From: Asterochloris sp. CNOR1
Lineage: Eukaryota > Chlorophyta > Trebouxiophyceae > Trebouxiales > Trebouxiaceae
DNA: 64,000 nt
Assembly: GCA_963969365.1 (NCBI GenBank)
Contig: OZ017757.1
Span: 868,001 to 932,000 of the forward strand
Direction of reading: 5' to 3'
Positions 1 through 11,954 of the stretch are shown here, piece after piece. The notes below the pieces were generated by a model that ran no database searches, was not told where the DNA came from, and saw nothing but the letters and a program-made list of their open reading frames with translations. Both the position numbers and the translations under genes were made by a program. The number at the start of each line of letters is the position of its first letter. Positions within the stretch are counted from its first letter, which is position 1.

Positions 1-289
1 GTGAGTGCTGCAAAGCACAGGCACCGGATAGTTGTCTAAGCTGTACAAAGCAGCTCTTAGCAGCAGTCTGTGCAGATGACACCTAAGTGTTTGGAACATG
101 CTGCTATTGTTGATGAGGCCAATGCACAACAAGCTTAATCACGAGCTTGGATGCATGTTGCAGAATCACACTTCGTCAAAGGGCCTCAGCGGCACACAAG
201 CGCCTGATGGGCCACAATCCAGGCTCCTCATGAGCTGGAGGACCGTGAGCACCACAGCGCAATGGCCCAAGGTGGAAAGTCAGAGAGCA
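1..289. other. Left-edge non-coding stretch
   Basis: This lies downstream of the minus-strand DHH gene that stops at 290 and should hold its 3' untranslated region. No recognisable gene, repeat or TGTAA poly(A) signal was seen on the minus strand. The short open frames here have no family resemblance. Confidence 0.4.
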
Positions 290-3200
290 TCACTTGTCAA
301 TTTTCGCCTGTTTGGTGAAGCCAAATTTCATCAAGTTGCTTTTCTGTGTAGGAGCTGTATCTGCAACTTTGCGTTTCTTGCCAGCCTCGCTTTTGTTGGG
401 AGACCCTGCCCCTGTTCCATCAGGGTTGAAGCCCATGGCCCTCAAAAATACCTCATAAGCTGCCTTGGGCACAGAGCCTCCTGATGCCTGCGCACTAACA
501 TCACCAGCTGTGAGCAACCATCTATGAAGAACCTCACCCCAACACTGCAGGACTCCAGTCGCAGATGTGCAGGTCAAAGGTGGCATTGCTGCAACACAGG
601 TTGCAACACAGACAACCTCGAAGGCTGCCGCCGAAAGGATGCCACACATCAGTTTCGTGCCAGGACTCTGCTTTCCAAAACACGAGGTGGTACATAGACT
701 GCAGGTCCTCGACAGTGCTGCTGCAGTATAGATGCTGTTGCACACAAACACAGTCCCAGATTTCCAAACATCCGACTGAACCTGTGCGTGTCCTCTAGCA
801 AAGTTGTCGCCTAGCTGCTCGCGCAGGCCCTCCTCTCTGGCAGCAAACTCCTTAAAGATGGCTATCAGATCGATGTCTTCTTCCGGATTAGACTGCACAG
901 TCATATTTATGGTCAGCATGCGGTTCAAAGATTGCTACATAGCCCCCGTTGTTCTTACCAGGTTCGCCAAGGGTAGTTCGCACAGCATGTAGTTGATGGA
1001 CTTCACCATGGTCAAGTGAGCCCGCCGCACATTGCTATGATGGGAACATCCTCGACAGCATCAGGCAAGACAGGCACTGCAGTCCTTTCCTCTTGACAAG
1101 TAGATGCTCTTTTGAAGTTAGTGTGCATGGCATGTAGTAGTGAACTTGCCAAGCCGGAGCTTGAGTAGGCTCATGGCTGCCTCCACATGGTGACCCTGAC
1201 ATGGTTGACGCATGCCAGTACTGTGCCTGCCTGGGACAGCTTTTGCAGCAGCTGCCTGCCCACTGTCTGTAGTGACTGCAGTGAGACTTTGCTGTGCACA
1301 GCCCATGGTGACCCCCACACCCTGTCCTTGGCAATGCAAGCAGAGAAGTGGATGCTTGCAGACCCGCGTGTGCAGCTGTCAATCAGTGAGGGCCTGCCAT
1401 GATGTGAGCAGGCCCTCACACAAAACAACTCCAGACTGCCTTCCTCACCCTGTGCTTAGCAATGCGGGCAGAGAAGTTGACGCGCTCTGGAATGTAGCCC
1501 GTGTTGGCCACCTGCACGCACAGCCAGCAACAGCAGTGAAGCTAGACACTTTGCCTTCGTCTGCACAGTGATACCCACTTGCATGGACGAAGGCAAACCG
1601 TCCACTGAGGAACCATGCAGCTTGTTAAGCACAAGGCAGGAGCCCAATATATTCAAGAAGAGGGCACACAGCCTTTTGAAGGGTATGAACAAATCATGCA
1701 GCCATGGTGATACAGTAGGTCATGGACACAGACACTGACTCTGAAAACCCTCAGCACCAGACACTGAGAGCTCATGTCCTTGGGACAGGGCACCACCTCA
1801 AACCAACCCCTGCAGGATGACAATGCATGCAGCTGATGCCCAGCACAGTGTCCAAGTCCCAAGGCAAAGCTTTAGACAAGAGGGTGCAACATGCTGCAGG
1901 GCGCAGGTTCATGCCAGCAATTGCTCACCATCACAAACTGCAGGTTCTTGCCCTTGAGGCTGCTGCACCATCGGGAAGCGATGACTGGATGGATCTGAGC
2001 TCCTGAGTTGATGGTGATTAGCGCAGCCCTGCCTGCAGAGCAAAGGCCACAAAGGTCAGCATGTGAGAACATAGTGCATAAGGGACAGCTGCAGGGCTGT
2101 CAAAGTAAGCATCGCCGTGGCAAAACGTGCTTGAGACAGGGGAGTCAAGAGGTCTTCCAAAGCAGCACAGCTGTGATAGCAATGGAAAGCTGACCTCAGG
2201 CAATGTGGCAGCGAGCTGTCAGGAGCAGAGGTATATCTGACAGCAAGGACAACAGCAAGTATGGGCTAGTGTCAACCACTGTCCTCCCAGCAGTAAGCCG
2301 TCAAGTGCCCTGCGTCAGCGCGCTTCCTAGGAACTGAAGCTTTTAGATCTGACTGCTTTTGGGTGCAGTCATTCTCACCATCAGACCCAAATTTAGGCGG
2401 CGTCCGTGCCCAACGGTTGACCTCTGCATTCACAGAGTCGCGCGCGTCCTGCAGAGCCCTGACCTCAGGCTTACTGACGTCCAGCAGGTCTGCTGGGCAG
2501 GTGGCCTGCATCAGTGCGCCCCACACGCCGGCCATGCTGCAATTTGCTGTGCGCCTGGCTGCAGGTAGCAGGCACACATCAGCAGGGCTGCCAAGCCAAA
2601 GGAGCATCGTGACCCACGTCCGCCAAACTGCAAAGTTATCTGTGCCCGGCTGCAGATGGCGGTCACACAGCTGCACCTCGTGATGGCAGGCTCACTTGGA
2701 TTTATCATGCAGCCCGGCCTGACAAGTCCAACTTCCTGGACCGTTCCACAGGTAACCCTCAGCACAGGGGCATAAGCCTGCAGGCTGCCTCAATCTGAAC
2801 AAGAGTTCTATCCTGGCATGTGTTCATGCAAACATTTGAGCATGGATGTGTTATGCAGGCTGCTTGTCGTGCTCCCTGTGCACAGTCTGATGCGACCAGG
2901 GGCCAGCAGGACGTGGGCAGCTTCAAGCAGGTGGCAGACGTAGATCCAGCCCATGCACTCAGCCTGGCCAGACAAGCAGCAGCAGTGCTCAGAGGCATGC
3001 CGTCTGACTTGATGAGCCACAGCCTGCTTGCCATAGTGGTTCAGCATAGATTGGCCTGGCAGGAGCGTACAGCAGGGGGTATGGATACTCACGCGCATTG
3101 ATGAGCGACACCGCCTGTGTGCATTTCTGTTTGCCATGCCTCTTCAAGGTGGCAGCCATGTCTGGCAGCGGGGGCTGCCACTTCACACTGCTGCCCAGGT

Positions 3201-4451
3201 CGCCAAAGGTCCCCATCACCGCCAGCCAGTCTGTGAGCTCTGGCAGGCTACTGTGCAGCTCGCAGCAGCAAAGGTAGGCCAGCAGGCTCGTAGTGGCCAC
3301 TGGCTCATGGCCGTAAGCAGAGAGCACCTGCAGACAGCACACGTTGTCTTGCGCATCCAGTTTATGCACCTGCCAGGTGAAGCTGAGGCCATTGGCGCAT
3401 CATGCAGCATGCAAATCACGCCGTGTGCAGCACAGCATTATGCTCTCAGAAATGGAACTTGCACCCATGGTCAGTATAGGCACTGATACATTTAAGCCAG
3501 TAACGTTCTTTCGTGGGTGGCAAACCACATGAATTGGCCTGCAGTCAGCTTGACAAGGCGGCTTGCACATCTCAGCCTCACCATGTGCACAAAAGGCTGA
3601 GACCAGTGGCTGCTCGGGCACTCCCAGCATGCTCTGTGCAGCATGCATGCTCACAGCTCTTGCACACACCTCTGCGTCAGCCGGGAAGTCGAGGCTCTGG
3701 TGATGATCGATGACAAGTGTGGGCACGCCAGGTAGTATTGCGGCCCCTCCCCTACTTCCCTACATGCAGCGTTGTCCGTCAGCGCCTTCATGGCAAGGCA
3801 AGGTTGCAACTACAGCAGGGCGAGGCGCATGCAGGCAGTGCTTGGCTTGAAGGCTGGTCTAGGACACTGGCAGGCCCCACCCCTGTTCCTGTGCAGACAG
3901 CTCTGTCAGGCTAGCAGTGGACGCGCACATTCAGGAAAGATCATTCAGCAGTCAAGCAGCTGCAGCACATGCACGTGCGGGGTATACAGCCCCTGAAGTT
4001 CGGGTTGGAGGACAGATGGCCACTTGTGCACTGTGGGGACATTTCCAATGATGCGAGGGTGTTGCACACGGCTTGATGGCCTGTGCAGCCATATGCAGCA
4101 GCACCTGATCTAGGACTATGACGCTCTCTGGTTCCAGTTCCTGGAGTGCTGCTGAAGCATCTGGCGTGTGTATGTTCTCCCCTTTTGGCACAAAGTAGAC
4201 ACTGATTTCCTTGCAGCCAAGAGCATTCAGGGTCTGCTGAAGAATGGCACCTGCAGCCAGCTGGCCTGAGTAAACTCAGAGGCTCAACAAAGACCAGCAC
4301 ATGCAACTACACCTGCACAAAGGCCATCAGCGTCCCTGTCGGGAGCCAATACAGTCCTGCCCTTGGCAGCTGCCTGTATGAAGCGCTGTGCCTGCTGCAT
4401 TGCTTCCCGAGGTGCAGGCCAGTCCCTAGTGCTGCTACAATCTGTTGCCAT
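290..4451 (-). CDS. DHH/DHHA1-family phosphoesterase, 10 exons
   Basis: Predicted phosphoesterase or nuclease of the DHH superfamily, about 430 residues; the substrate is unknown. Exons on the minus strand are 4451-4313, 4250-4105, 3759-3670, 3327-3093, 3007-2897, 2492-2379, 2032-1929, about 1015-959, 892-782 and 487-290. All junctions agree in phase except the acceptor of the eighth exon, where a small exon may be missing. Exon 1 carries the metal-binding motif DRDADG (near residue 40). Exon 3 carries VIDHHQS, the family's signature DHH. Exon 4 has WLAVMGTFGDLG and ends in LINA. Exon 7 has QIHPVIASRW. Exons 9-10 join FARGHAQ to ASGGS, the glycine-rich DHHA1 substrate-binding motif. The C-terminus is lysine-rich (GKKRKV), which could be a nuclear signal. 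The domain order matches DHH-DHHA1 proteins related to RecJ. There is no obvious transit peptide. Confidence 0.82.
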
Positions 4452-4790
4452 GGCTTTACTGCTCTGAAGTCCAACGGCAACGTGGATCTCCGATGGCAGC
4501 CTTGCTCTTCGCAACCTTGCAACGCTGAAGGCCAGGCGGCAACAAAGGACGGGTCGGTGCAGAGCAGCCTGCATGCCCGGTCAAAATGCCAGTCAACCAG
4601 GGAATATTAGACTTGCATGCAATACATGCCACTGATGAAGGGACTGCCATCTTTGGAAATACTTCTGCTAGTGTCTACTATCCCACATTCATTGCATCAC
4701 TGCTCAGCGGTGTCAGGTGGCGGCGCTGTTGTCTTTTGCTTCTCAGCTACAGAAGGCCCCCTGGTTCCCTAGTGTCTGTGCTGCCCGTGA
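4452..4790 (-). promoter_or_regulatory. Gap between SPX 3' end and DHH gene start
   Basis: This 339-base gap separates the stop of the SPX gene (4791) from the start of the DHH gene (4451), both on the minus strand. It must contain the SPX 3' end and the DHH promoter. No TATA box or TGTAA was identified. It is assigned by position only. Confidence 0.3.
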
Positions 4791-7700
4791 TCAGGCCTCA
4801 GATTGGTCAGTGGCAGCACTGGAAGTGCAGTGCACCACGGAGGCAGGAAAGCGCGGCAGCACTGTGGACGGCGTGGAAGCCGTCTCGTGCAGCTGCTCCC
4901 ACAGGCCCAGCGCGGCCTGCGTCTGGCGCATGATGCTGGGCAGCATGTGCAGCGCTGCCAGATCTGAAGGCGCCTCAGAGGCAACGCTTGAGCCTGCAGG
5001 CACCACCGCGCCTGCCAGAAGGTCTGCGCCAGGGTGCCGCTGCGGCTGGCGCGACCCTGCGTCCCTGCCAGGGCCAGGGCCTGAGCCAGGCTGGTCCTCA
5101 GGGGGGCTGCGGCCTGCAGCCGCCTCAGGAAGAGGGCCGGGAGCAGCCTGGCTGCCGCACCAGGCAGCTGTGCTGCCGGCCAGCGGGTTGTGCGCATGCA
5201 CAGCAGCTGCTGGCGGCCTGCTGTGCAGCTGCTGCCCTGCGCTGCTGGACTGCGAGCTGTCTGAGCGGTGCAACCTCTTGCTGGGCGGCTTCTTGTTCTC
5301 AGAAACCTGCCCATCAGCATCAGCGTCGGGAATGCAGCCTTGAGGGTGCGCACAGTCAGGCTCCACAGCCTGCCCGTCAGCAGCTGCCCTGCTGTGCAGG
5401 TGCATGCGCTTGGCCCCTGCAACTCTGTGGCGTGGGGCGCAGGGAGCGCCATCAAAGCTGTCCGCAGCACTGGACGCCGCCTCCCTGTCAGCAGCAGCAG
5501 CCCAATTCCCTGCAGCCCTCTGCCTCTGAGAGTCGGCTGCATCAGAGGTGCCGTCCGAGGCACCAAGCCCCTGCTGGTACCCGTCTGCAGCAGGAGCCTT
5601 TGCCTCAGGCGGTGAGGACGGGGAGGCCTGCAGTGCCTCAGCAGCTGCAGCCATTGCTGCTGCTGCAATGGCAGCCCCGGGGCTGGGGCGCGTGCCGCGC
5701 TGCGGGGGCTTGCAGAGGTCCTCAGCTGCAGAGCCCTCTGCCTGGCCCATGGAGGCGCCTGACCCAGCCTTGTCCTGCAGCACACACACCCGGCGCAAGT
5801 CATGTTGCATGGCATACATTGTATTGTTATTTGCCCTGCTGGGGACAGGTGGCCTAAGGCAACATGGCTCGCTTTTTTGCAAGCCAGAGCACAGCCAGCT
5901 GCAGGAGAGCGTCTGATGTGCACATCAATACACCGCGAGTCTCAGTCACTTTCTCACTCGTCGCTGCCAGTCCAACAGGGTGATCTAAACTCGCCAGAAA
6001 GGCAGAGCCAGGCTTCAGGCGCGCTTATCTGCACAGCGTGAGTCAGAGGAACGTTCACACACCTCCCAGTCACTTTCCTCATCGTCCAGCCTCTCAGAAG
6101 ATGACGCAGGCTCAGCATCCAAGGAGCCCAGGACGCTGCCACTGCCCGCCGCTGCCATCTCCTCCACAGAGCTGCGGGTGGCGTTCAGCAGCTGCTCCAC
6201 TGAGGTCTTCTGGGGACTGCTGCTGAGGGTGGGGGCAGCCCCATAGGCTCCAAGCTTGTTAGTGAGGCGATTGACTGCCTGCTCTGCCTTGCGTATCAGC
6301 TCCGTCAGGACCTGCACAGTTTGCGCAGGCAGCATATGAGCACAGTGCAGGTAACCTGTGGGCCAGGTGATTCACGGCCTGCAAGACACCTCTGTCACAA
6401 TGTGCAAGCAGCATTTGAACGGAATGCAGGCAGCCTGTTGGTCAGATGAATGACTGCCTGCTCGGCCATGCAGATCAGGTTTCTTTGATGACCTGCACAG
6501 TCTCAGATACTCATTAGAGGGGTGGCCCCTGTTCCAACTAGGCCACATTGCTCTCTGACTTTGGCATAGCACACATAGCAGGCTGTTCACCGCCCGCTCT
6601 GTCTTGGCAATCAGCTTTGTGAGGACCTGCAAGGCATGCTGTGGTGCTAGGTTTGTGGCCTTGGGTGTTTATGTCACAGGCATGCCCGAGCCTTGTGGGG
6701 AGCTCTGAGCAGCATTTGAGGCAGGATAGTGGCGGCATAGGCCTTGAAAGGTGGGTCATCAGTGCAAGGTACCCTGATGCAGCTCAGAGTGGGGCATGGA
6801 TGAAACAATGCTGATCAACAGTTCCTCTAAACGCTGCAGCCTCACCAGAGAGGCAGTTCCCCAGCCAGGGCACAGCAGAGCAGAGGCTGATATAGCAAGA
6901 CAGCCTCCACATAGCAAAGGGGTTGAGACAGCACCCAAGAAGCCATTCCTCACAGAGCAATGTGGAGCCCAGGCATTCAGCCTGCTTGAAGTGCATGCTC
7001 ACCTCCACTGAGCAGAAGGGCTGGGACAGCAAGTTGTCCAGGTGGGGAGCTTTCACCAGCAAGCCTGTCCTCTTGTGGTGCTTCTTCAGGATCTTGACCA
7101 GGCCAGTGTAGGCCAGGATGCTCCAGTGCACCAGCAGCAGCAGCTCACCATGGAAGTCAACGAACTGCTTGTACACCTGAATAGGCAGACAGCTGACGTG
7201 TCAGGGCTACACAGAAGCTGATAGGCTGCCTTTGCACCTGCACAAGTTGCAGCTGGCATCCAAGATGCTTCCGGGCGCCAGCAGCATGATACATTATGTG
7301 CTGCCAAACCTGCATAATCAGACAGCTGGAGCGTCACAATGAAACCAGCGCGGCAATAGCAGCTGACATTTGACTGAGTATCAGTGCACCTGAGCAGACA
7401 GGCACTGGGGATGCTAATTGCCCCACTGTGCCAGCAGCAACAGCTTGCTTTGAATTTAAACAGACTGCTTCTACCCCTGCAGGTGTGGTGCCAGGCCTGC
7501 TGCAGCAAAGAAGTTGCGCAGAAGGTGGCAGGCTGCCTGTGCTGGATTGTGCAGGCAGGCGGCTGAGAAAGGAAGATGCCATATGCTGGCAGACCTGCGC
7601 AGGCAGGCAATGGGTGTGAGGCGCCACTGACATCTCATTTACCCCACTCTCCCAAGTACCTGTGAAAATGGCAGCTTGTGCTGCTTGAGCAGACCGCAGC

Positions 7701-9467
7701 AGCTTGTGCTGCTGGCGTGCTGTGCAGGTGGCCAAGACAGCAGTAGCCATGCACTGTGGACCAGGAGTGATGATCAGACAGCAGATTGTCCAGGGGCAGC
7801 AGAGTAGCAAGAGCAGCACTCACGCTCACTGGCTCAATGTGATGTGTTGCTGCTGTAGGACAAGTCGCAGGGACTGGTCAGGGAGACCCCAATGCAGCCA
7901 TCAAGCCTCAGCCCCTGGGGGCAACAGGGTGGCTCACCCGCTCGATGTGGTCAGTTGTTGTTGCAGCAGCTGCAGCATCTTCCAGACTCCGCAGGCGGAT
8001 GACGTTATCTTCCTCCTTGTCCAGGAATAGGCTGCAGGCAGGGAGAGGCACCTGTGAGCAGGCAAGGGGGCACAGTGACCTGTCTGTGAGAGGTTGCTCC
8101 TCGTCTTGTCCGGGATGAGCTTGCAGCCAGCATGCAGCATGTAGCAAAGCAGACTAGGGCGATTGTGAGCTGTGCAGAGAAAGGACTATGGCCCCTCTCC
8201 CTGTCAGGGATTGGTCTAGAGGCGGTCATTAGCAGTGGGTCCAGACATTCTTTAGCAACTAGGCTGCAAGCAGGGTCGAGGGCAGGGTAAGCTGTGGATG
8301 CATGATGCTCACGCGCTCCGAACTGACTGTTGCAGATGACAGCAGCACAGCAGCGGCTCCTCAGGCTGTAGACGCAAGGGAGGGCTGTTCCTGTGTGATG
8401 ATGCATGAGACGAGGCAGGCCTCCGCCCCAATTTCAGCGGGCGCTCTGGACAACTTATTCACACTCATGAGTTGTGCAACAGGCAGTGAGTAGCCAGCTT
8501 CAGAGAAGGGTGCCCAAGTGATGCATAGATGCCCCTTGACTGCCACCACTGCAGCAAAGCAAAGCCTCTTGCGTAAGGAGCGCATCCCTGTTTATGCACT
8601 GCTGATAGGGAGCACCATCTGGAAACCCATAAGCTGAGAGTGCTCCACAGTGGCCTCGAGTTACCACATGGCATGATTCATGTGGTGATCCCATTCCAGA
8701 ATCAGACGCCTATCATGGCTAGGAATGCGTCATGTGCTGGAACCCCTGTGCTGAACATGCTGCAGCTGCCTGGGGCCAGCATGAGCTGTGTTCCTCTGGT
8801 GCAGAACCGAACTCCTGCTGGCCATCACAGGTGCACGCAGCAGAAAGATGCCTCTTGCCCACCAGGAGCTCCTGTGCTGGCCTGTGCTAGACTGTGCTTG
8901 CCTTTATCATTTCCCTCACTTGTTAGGCAACTGTGCACTTCCTCGGCTCAATAGTGTCAGTCTCCTGAAGCAGCCATGTACAACCCCCAAGATGCAGGGT
9001 GAACTTGGGGGAAAGTCTGTGCTGCAAAACGATCTGCATCGGAACACAGTCCACTCTCCCTGAGCTCTTGTACTACTGCACTTCCTGGTTCAAGGTTGGA
9101 CAGACTCAGTCCCAGATGCGGTGGCTCCACTGGCAAGGGATCATGCAGCATGCAGACCCCGATTGGCAACCACAGTCCTGCTGGCGGTCTTCCAAGCGAG
9201 CTTCCAAGCACCCTTCACACTCCCTCACCTGTTGAACTCCTGCACATCCTGGTCCAGGGTCTGAACAAAGTCCGTCTCCTGATGAAGCAGCTCTCTGACA
9301 TTCACTGCTGGTCTCTGGCCCTGAGCCACCCTGTCTGCCTGCCGTGCAAGCTCCTGCTTCTCTGGCAGCAGCTTCAGGCGCTTCTTGAGCTGCTTGTAGC
9401 AAGAGTACAGCTGCTGCAGCTCCGGCACCTCCTCTGCGGAAGTGCGCAGAAGTGCCCCAAACTTCAT
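4791..9467 (-). CDS. SPX-domain protein with long low-complexity tail
   Basis: Minus-strand exons are 9467-9229, 8031-7938, 7176-7003, 6311-6063 and 5774-4791, all in consistent phase, giving 579 residues. SPX domains bind inositol pyrophosphates and report cellular phosphate status. Exon 1 opens with the canonical MKFGALLRTSAEE and a lysine cluster YKQLKKRLK (residues 24-32). Exon 3 has FVDFHGELLLL and KILKKHHKRTG, the basic helix that forms the ligand pocket. The SPX part ends near residue 195 with an acidic DEESDWE. The remaining ~330 residues (one exon) are Ala/Ser/Pro/Gln-rich and look disordered, except for a short helix-like piece near SDLAALHMLPSIMRQ. No RING, EXS, MFS or VTC domain follows, so it is nearest to SPX-only proteins with an unusual tail. 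The first intron is 1.2 kb. Confidence 0.85.
6440..6632 (-). repeat. Two decayed copies of the SPX exon-4 start
   Basis: The first ~60 bases of SPX exon 4 plus its acceptor (6257-6316) recur twice in the preceding intron, near 6440-6502 and 6572-6632. The copy at 6632 still reads QVLTKLIAKTERAVN against QVLTELIRKAEQAVN in the real exon. The middle copy has stop codons. Both still carry the cctgcac/cctgcaa acceptor region. They are judged non-coding because exons 3 and 4 join in phase without them. Confidence 0.7.
7426..7830 (-). repeat. Decayed duplicate of SPX exon 3 in an intron
   Basis: Minus-strand sequence around 7480-7426 resembles the 5' end of SPX exon 3. Sequence at 7802-7768 reads LPLDNLLSDHH, matching APHLDNLLSQP at the 3' end of exon 3. 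Frames are broken and no splice-competent exon remains. It lies in the intron between exons 2 and 3. Confidence 0.55.
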
Positions 9468-10029
9468 GCTGGAGGGGCGGGTCTGGTGCTGCTACTGGTG
9501 CAGCCTGAGAGTCTGGCGGGTGCTGGCTGTTGCCGGTGGTACCTGCCGCAGCAAGAAGGTTGTGGCCATCAAGGGTACTCGATCACCTCTCAAGCTTTTC
9601 CAGGAGGGGATCTTGGACGCAGCAGGCTATGCAGGCAGGGGGATGCTGAAGTGACGGCATCAGCATGCCACATACAGTCGACATGTACAGGACGAGCAAT
9701 GCATGCAGATGTACCTGACAAGACATGGCTTCACCGAGAGCTCTCATGGTTGTAAGGAATCTGTGGGTGTCATATAGGCTTCAGGCAGCAGGGTGCAGCA
9801 TTTTCCGAGGGGGTTCGTCTCAATGTGCTGAATTGCTGCGGGACGTTCCAACAGTGAGTCAGCTGGGGCCAGCAGAGAAGGGCAGTCATGTTGTAGAACA
9901 TGCAGTTCTGCAAAGCACTGAACAGGTCACCGCAGCGGCTGCATTGCAGACCCTTCGAGTGGGGTCCTGCAGACAGGTCCCTGTCCCTGTTTGACGCCGG
10001 AATCCTGATGTCATCGTCTTGAGTGCAGG
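9468..10029. promoter_or_regulatory. Upstream region of the SPX gene
   Basis: This non-coding sequence lies between the SPX start codon and a zinc-ribbon pseudogene. It presumably holds the SPX promoter. A P1BS-like phosphate-response site was looked for by eye but not found with certainty. Nothing else was recognised. Confidence 0.3.
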
Positions 10030-10475
10030 TCAAGCTGCAGGCCCAGACATCAGTTGCCTGCCGCCGCACTTGCAGCAAGAATAGGACCATGATGCCAATG
10101 CCACCTGGACAGCATCACCATCACACCTGGGATCGCTCCGGAGGGTCTGGTGGAGCAGTGGCATGTGCAAATCAAGGCAGCCCAAAAAATGGGGAACACG
10201 AGTCTACAATCCCATAGGGGACCGGACGAGCAGCTTCTGCATCAGTGGCCAATTGCGTGCCTCTGCAATGGATGGCGCACAACTACCCAGAGGTGGCAAA
10301 GGAGTGGAACTGAGACGCCGACGGCAGCAGGACGCCAGAGACTGTGGCGGGCAGCAGCAACAGCCCAGAACAGCCCAGCAGCCTGGAGATGTCACTGCTG
10401 TGGCAACAGATGGAACTCAACAACAAATATCAATCAGAACCCAGCACAGAAGGGGATGCCCAGGCAGGTGCTAGG
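10030..10475 (+). pseudogene. Decayed copy of the zinc-ribbon (treble-clef) gene
   Basis: The plus strand carries a degenerate copy of the intact minus-strand gene at 10707-11612. DISCLPPHLQQE followed by a TAG corresponds to DISRLAPHLQQEW in the gene. VWWSSGMCK, AHNYPEVAKEWN and DGSRTPETV follow in different frames, so there are at least one nonsense change (TGG to TAG) and several frameshifts. The copies are inverted relative to each other, about 230 bp apart. No start codon or intact domain remains. Confidence 0.8.
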
Positions 10476-10668
10476 CTGCTTAGGCAGGCATGCGACACAT
10501 TCTTGAGGTCTTATTTGACAGGCTGCCCCAAACCAAGAACATTGGGCCTTGTGAAGGACCACTCTTGCAGATTCCAGACAGAGTCACAGGCACCTGCACA
10601 CTAAACATGTCATTGCACACCTCTGAAGGGTGTGCCTCATACTGGCACAGACAACGTCATAATTGAAA

Positions 10669-10673
10669 TTACA
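10669..10673 (-). terminator. TGTAA poly(A) signal of zinc-ribbon gene
   Basis: TGTAA on the minus strand lies 34-38 bases beyond the stop codon at 10707. This is the usual poly(A) signal of chlorophyte algae and lies at a plausible distance. Confidence 0.5.
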
Positions 10674-10706
10674 TGGACATAAAAGGTGGAAGTTGTAGTG
10701 ATGAAG

Positions 10707-11612
10707 CTACTTGAGTTTCACTTGATGTTTTCTGACAAACTTGACAAGTTGATCAACTCTTTGCTGCCACTGCCTGCCATCTGGACTCCTCCAGGCCACG
10801 ACTTTGTGTGACTGAACTGCTACAGCACTGGGAGTCAAGTCTCCATTCAAGGAAAGATCCCACAGGTCTGCTGCGTCTGCGCACTGGATGGCCAAAGAGT
10901 TGCAAGCACATACAGCACGGCCAGATGGGAATGGGGAGCCACTGTTCAAACTTGTGCGACTTGGTAGTGATGCCTGCCATCTGTGCGCCAGGCCCAGCTT
11001 GCACTCGCCCTGCACAACCCAGTGCACCTGCTTGTGCGAGCCCAGAGTGACCAGGTCTGGACGCCAGCCACACCTCTCATTGGCCTCCCAGTCCCACTCA
11101 GCCAGCAGATGGGGTGCCCCAGTGCTGATGCTGGGCTGGCGTGGCTGGACACGGCGGGCCTCATGGGCACATTGGGGGCATCCAGCCCCATTGAACGTCC
11201 TTCTGTGTACAGGGGCGGTCCAGCTGTGCCCACAGAGGCCACACCTCCAGGCTGACTCGACTGCGCTGCTTGCCGTCACAGTCTCTGGTGTCCTTTCCCC
11301 GTTGGCCTCCCAGTCCCACTCTGCTGCTATCTTTGGGTGGTTGTGGGCCAAGTCATTGCAGGGGCAGACTGCTCTGCCAGTGTCGTAAGGGCAGCAAAAG
11401 CCGCTTGAGCGAAGGCTTACTCTTGTCTCCCATTTGTGGGGCTGCCCAGTCTTGCACATGCCGCTGCTCCACCAGACCTTCCTTGGACTCTTAGGAGTGA
11501 TTGTGATGCTGCCCAGGTGGGCGTTGGCCTTATGGTCCCACTCTTGTTGCAGGTGTGGAGCCAGCCGGCTGATGTCAGGGCCAGCCTGATCTGCAGACGT
11601 GCCTGCAGTCAA
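10707..11612 (-). CDS. Intronless tandem zinc-ribbon (treble-clef) protein
   Basis: A single open frame of 301 residues. It contains tandem units of the probable zinc-ribbon/treble-clef family (DUF4379-like). Each unit has a PHLxxEWD segment, a TPxxV strand, a W-x-C element and a closing C-P-x-C or C-x-C knuckle. Examples are LQQEWDHKANAHLGS, ClNDLAHNHPKIAAEWDWEAN, WRCGLCGHSW with GAGCPQC, and LLAEWDWEANERCGWRPD. Roughly four units are present and the last lacks a full cysteine set. The start Met opens just before the first unit. It is the only intronless gene in this window, and two broken copies lie nearby (10030-10475 and 56020-56715), which suggests a mobile or retroposed family. The function is unknown. 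Such domains resemble nuclease-associated zinc ribbons, so DNA binding is possible but unproven. Confidence 0.8.
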   Translation of the reverse strand: MTAGTSADQAGPDISRLAPHLQQEWDHKANAHLGSITITPKSPRKVWWSSGMCKTGQPHKWETRVSLRSSGFCCPYDTGRAVCPCNDLAHNHPKIAAEWDWEANGERTPETVTASSAVESAWRCGLCGHSWTAPVHRRTFNGAGCPQCAHEARRVQPRQPSISTGAPHLLAEWDWEANERCGWRPDLVTLGSHKQVHWVVQGECKLGLAHRWQASLPSRTSLNSGSPFPSGRAVCACNSLAIQCADAADLWDLSLNGDLTPSAVAVQSHKVVAWRSPDGRQWQQRVDQLVKFVRKHQVKLK

Positions 11613-11954
11613 CGTAGGTGCTGCTGTGCTTACGCAGGAAAAGGTCCTGAATGACAGCAGTGCTGTACCAAATGAATGTGCTCGCCTTGAATTCCACTGA
11701 TCTGTCTTTGCTTGGCCTTGCTTGATGCGGCTGCCTGGTGGAGTACTCTCTGCGTTTGTGCCAATTGCCTCATGTGTGGCAGTGATAGCACAGCTGGGGT
11801 CTGGTAGCTACACCACGGGCCAGTCACTTTAAGCATGCTTCAGCTGCCTCTGTCTGATGGATTCTGAGGAGGGCAGCATGGAATCACATGACTGCAGACA
11901 AGGGAGTGGTTACTGTAGCTATCAGATTGACGGCTGTCATACCCCCGCAATACG
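11613..11954. promoter_or_regulatory. Divergent promoter region, zinc-ribbon gene / DNAL1
   Basis: This 342-base interval separates the start codons of the minus-strand zinc-ribbon gene (11612) and plus-strand DNAL1 (11955). By position it must contain both promoters. No core element could be assigned. Confidence 0.4.

Noticed and set aside
1035-1090. Frame reading VPVLPDAVEDVPIIAMCGG upstream of DHH exon 8
   Set aside because: It looks protein-like but cannot be joined in phase to the flanking DHH exons and ends in a stop. It is possibly intron sequence.
4769-5923. 384-codon minus-strand frame overlapping the SPX last exon
   Set aside because: It is a different frame from the one that joins SPX exon 4 in phase. 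Its Arg/Pro/Leu-rich translation is typical of a shadow of GC-rich repeats.
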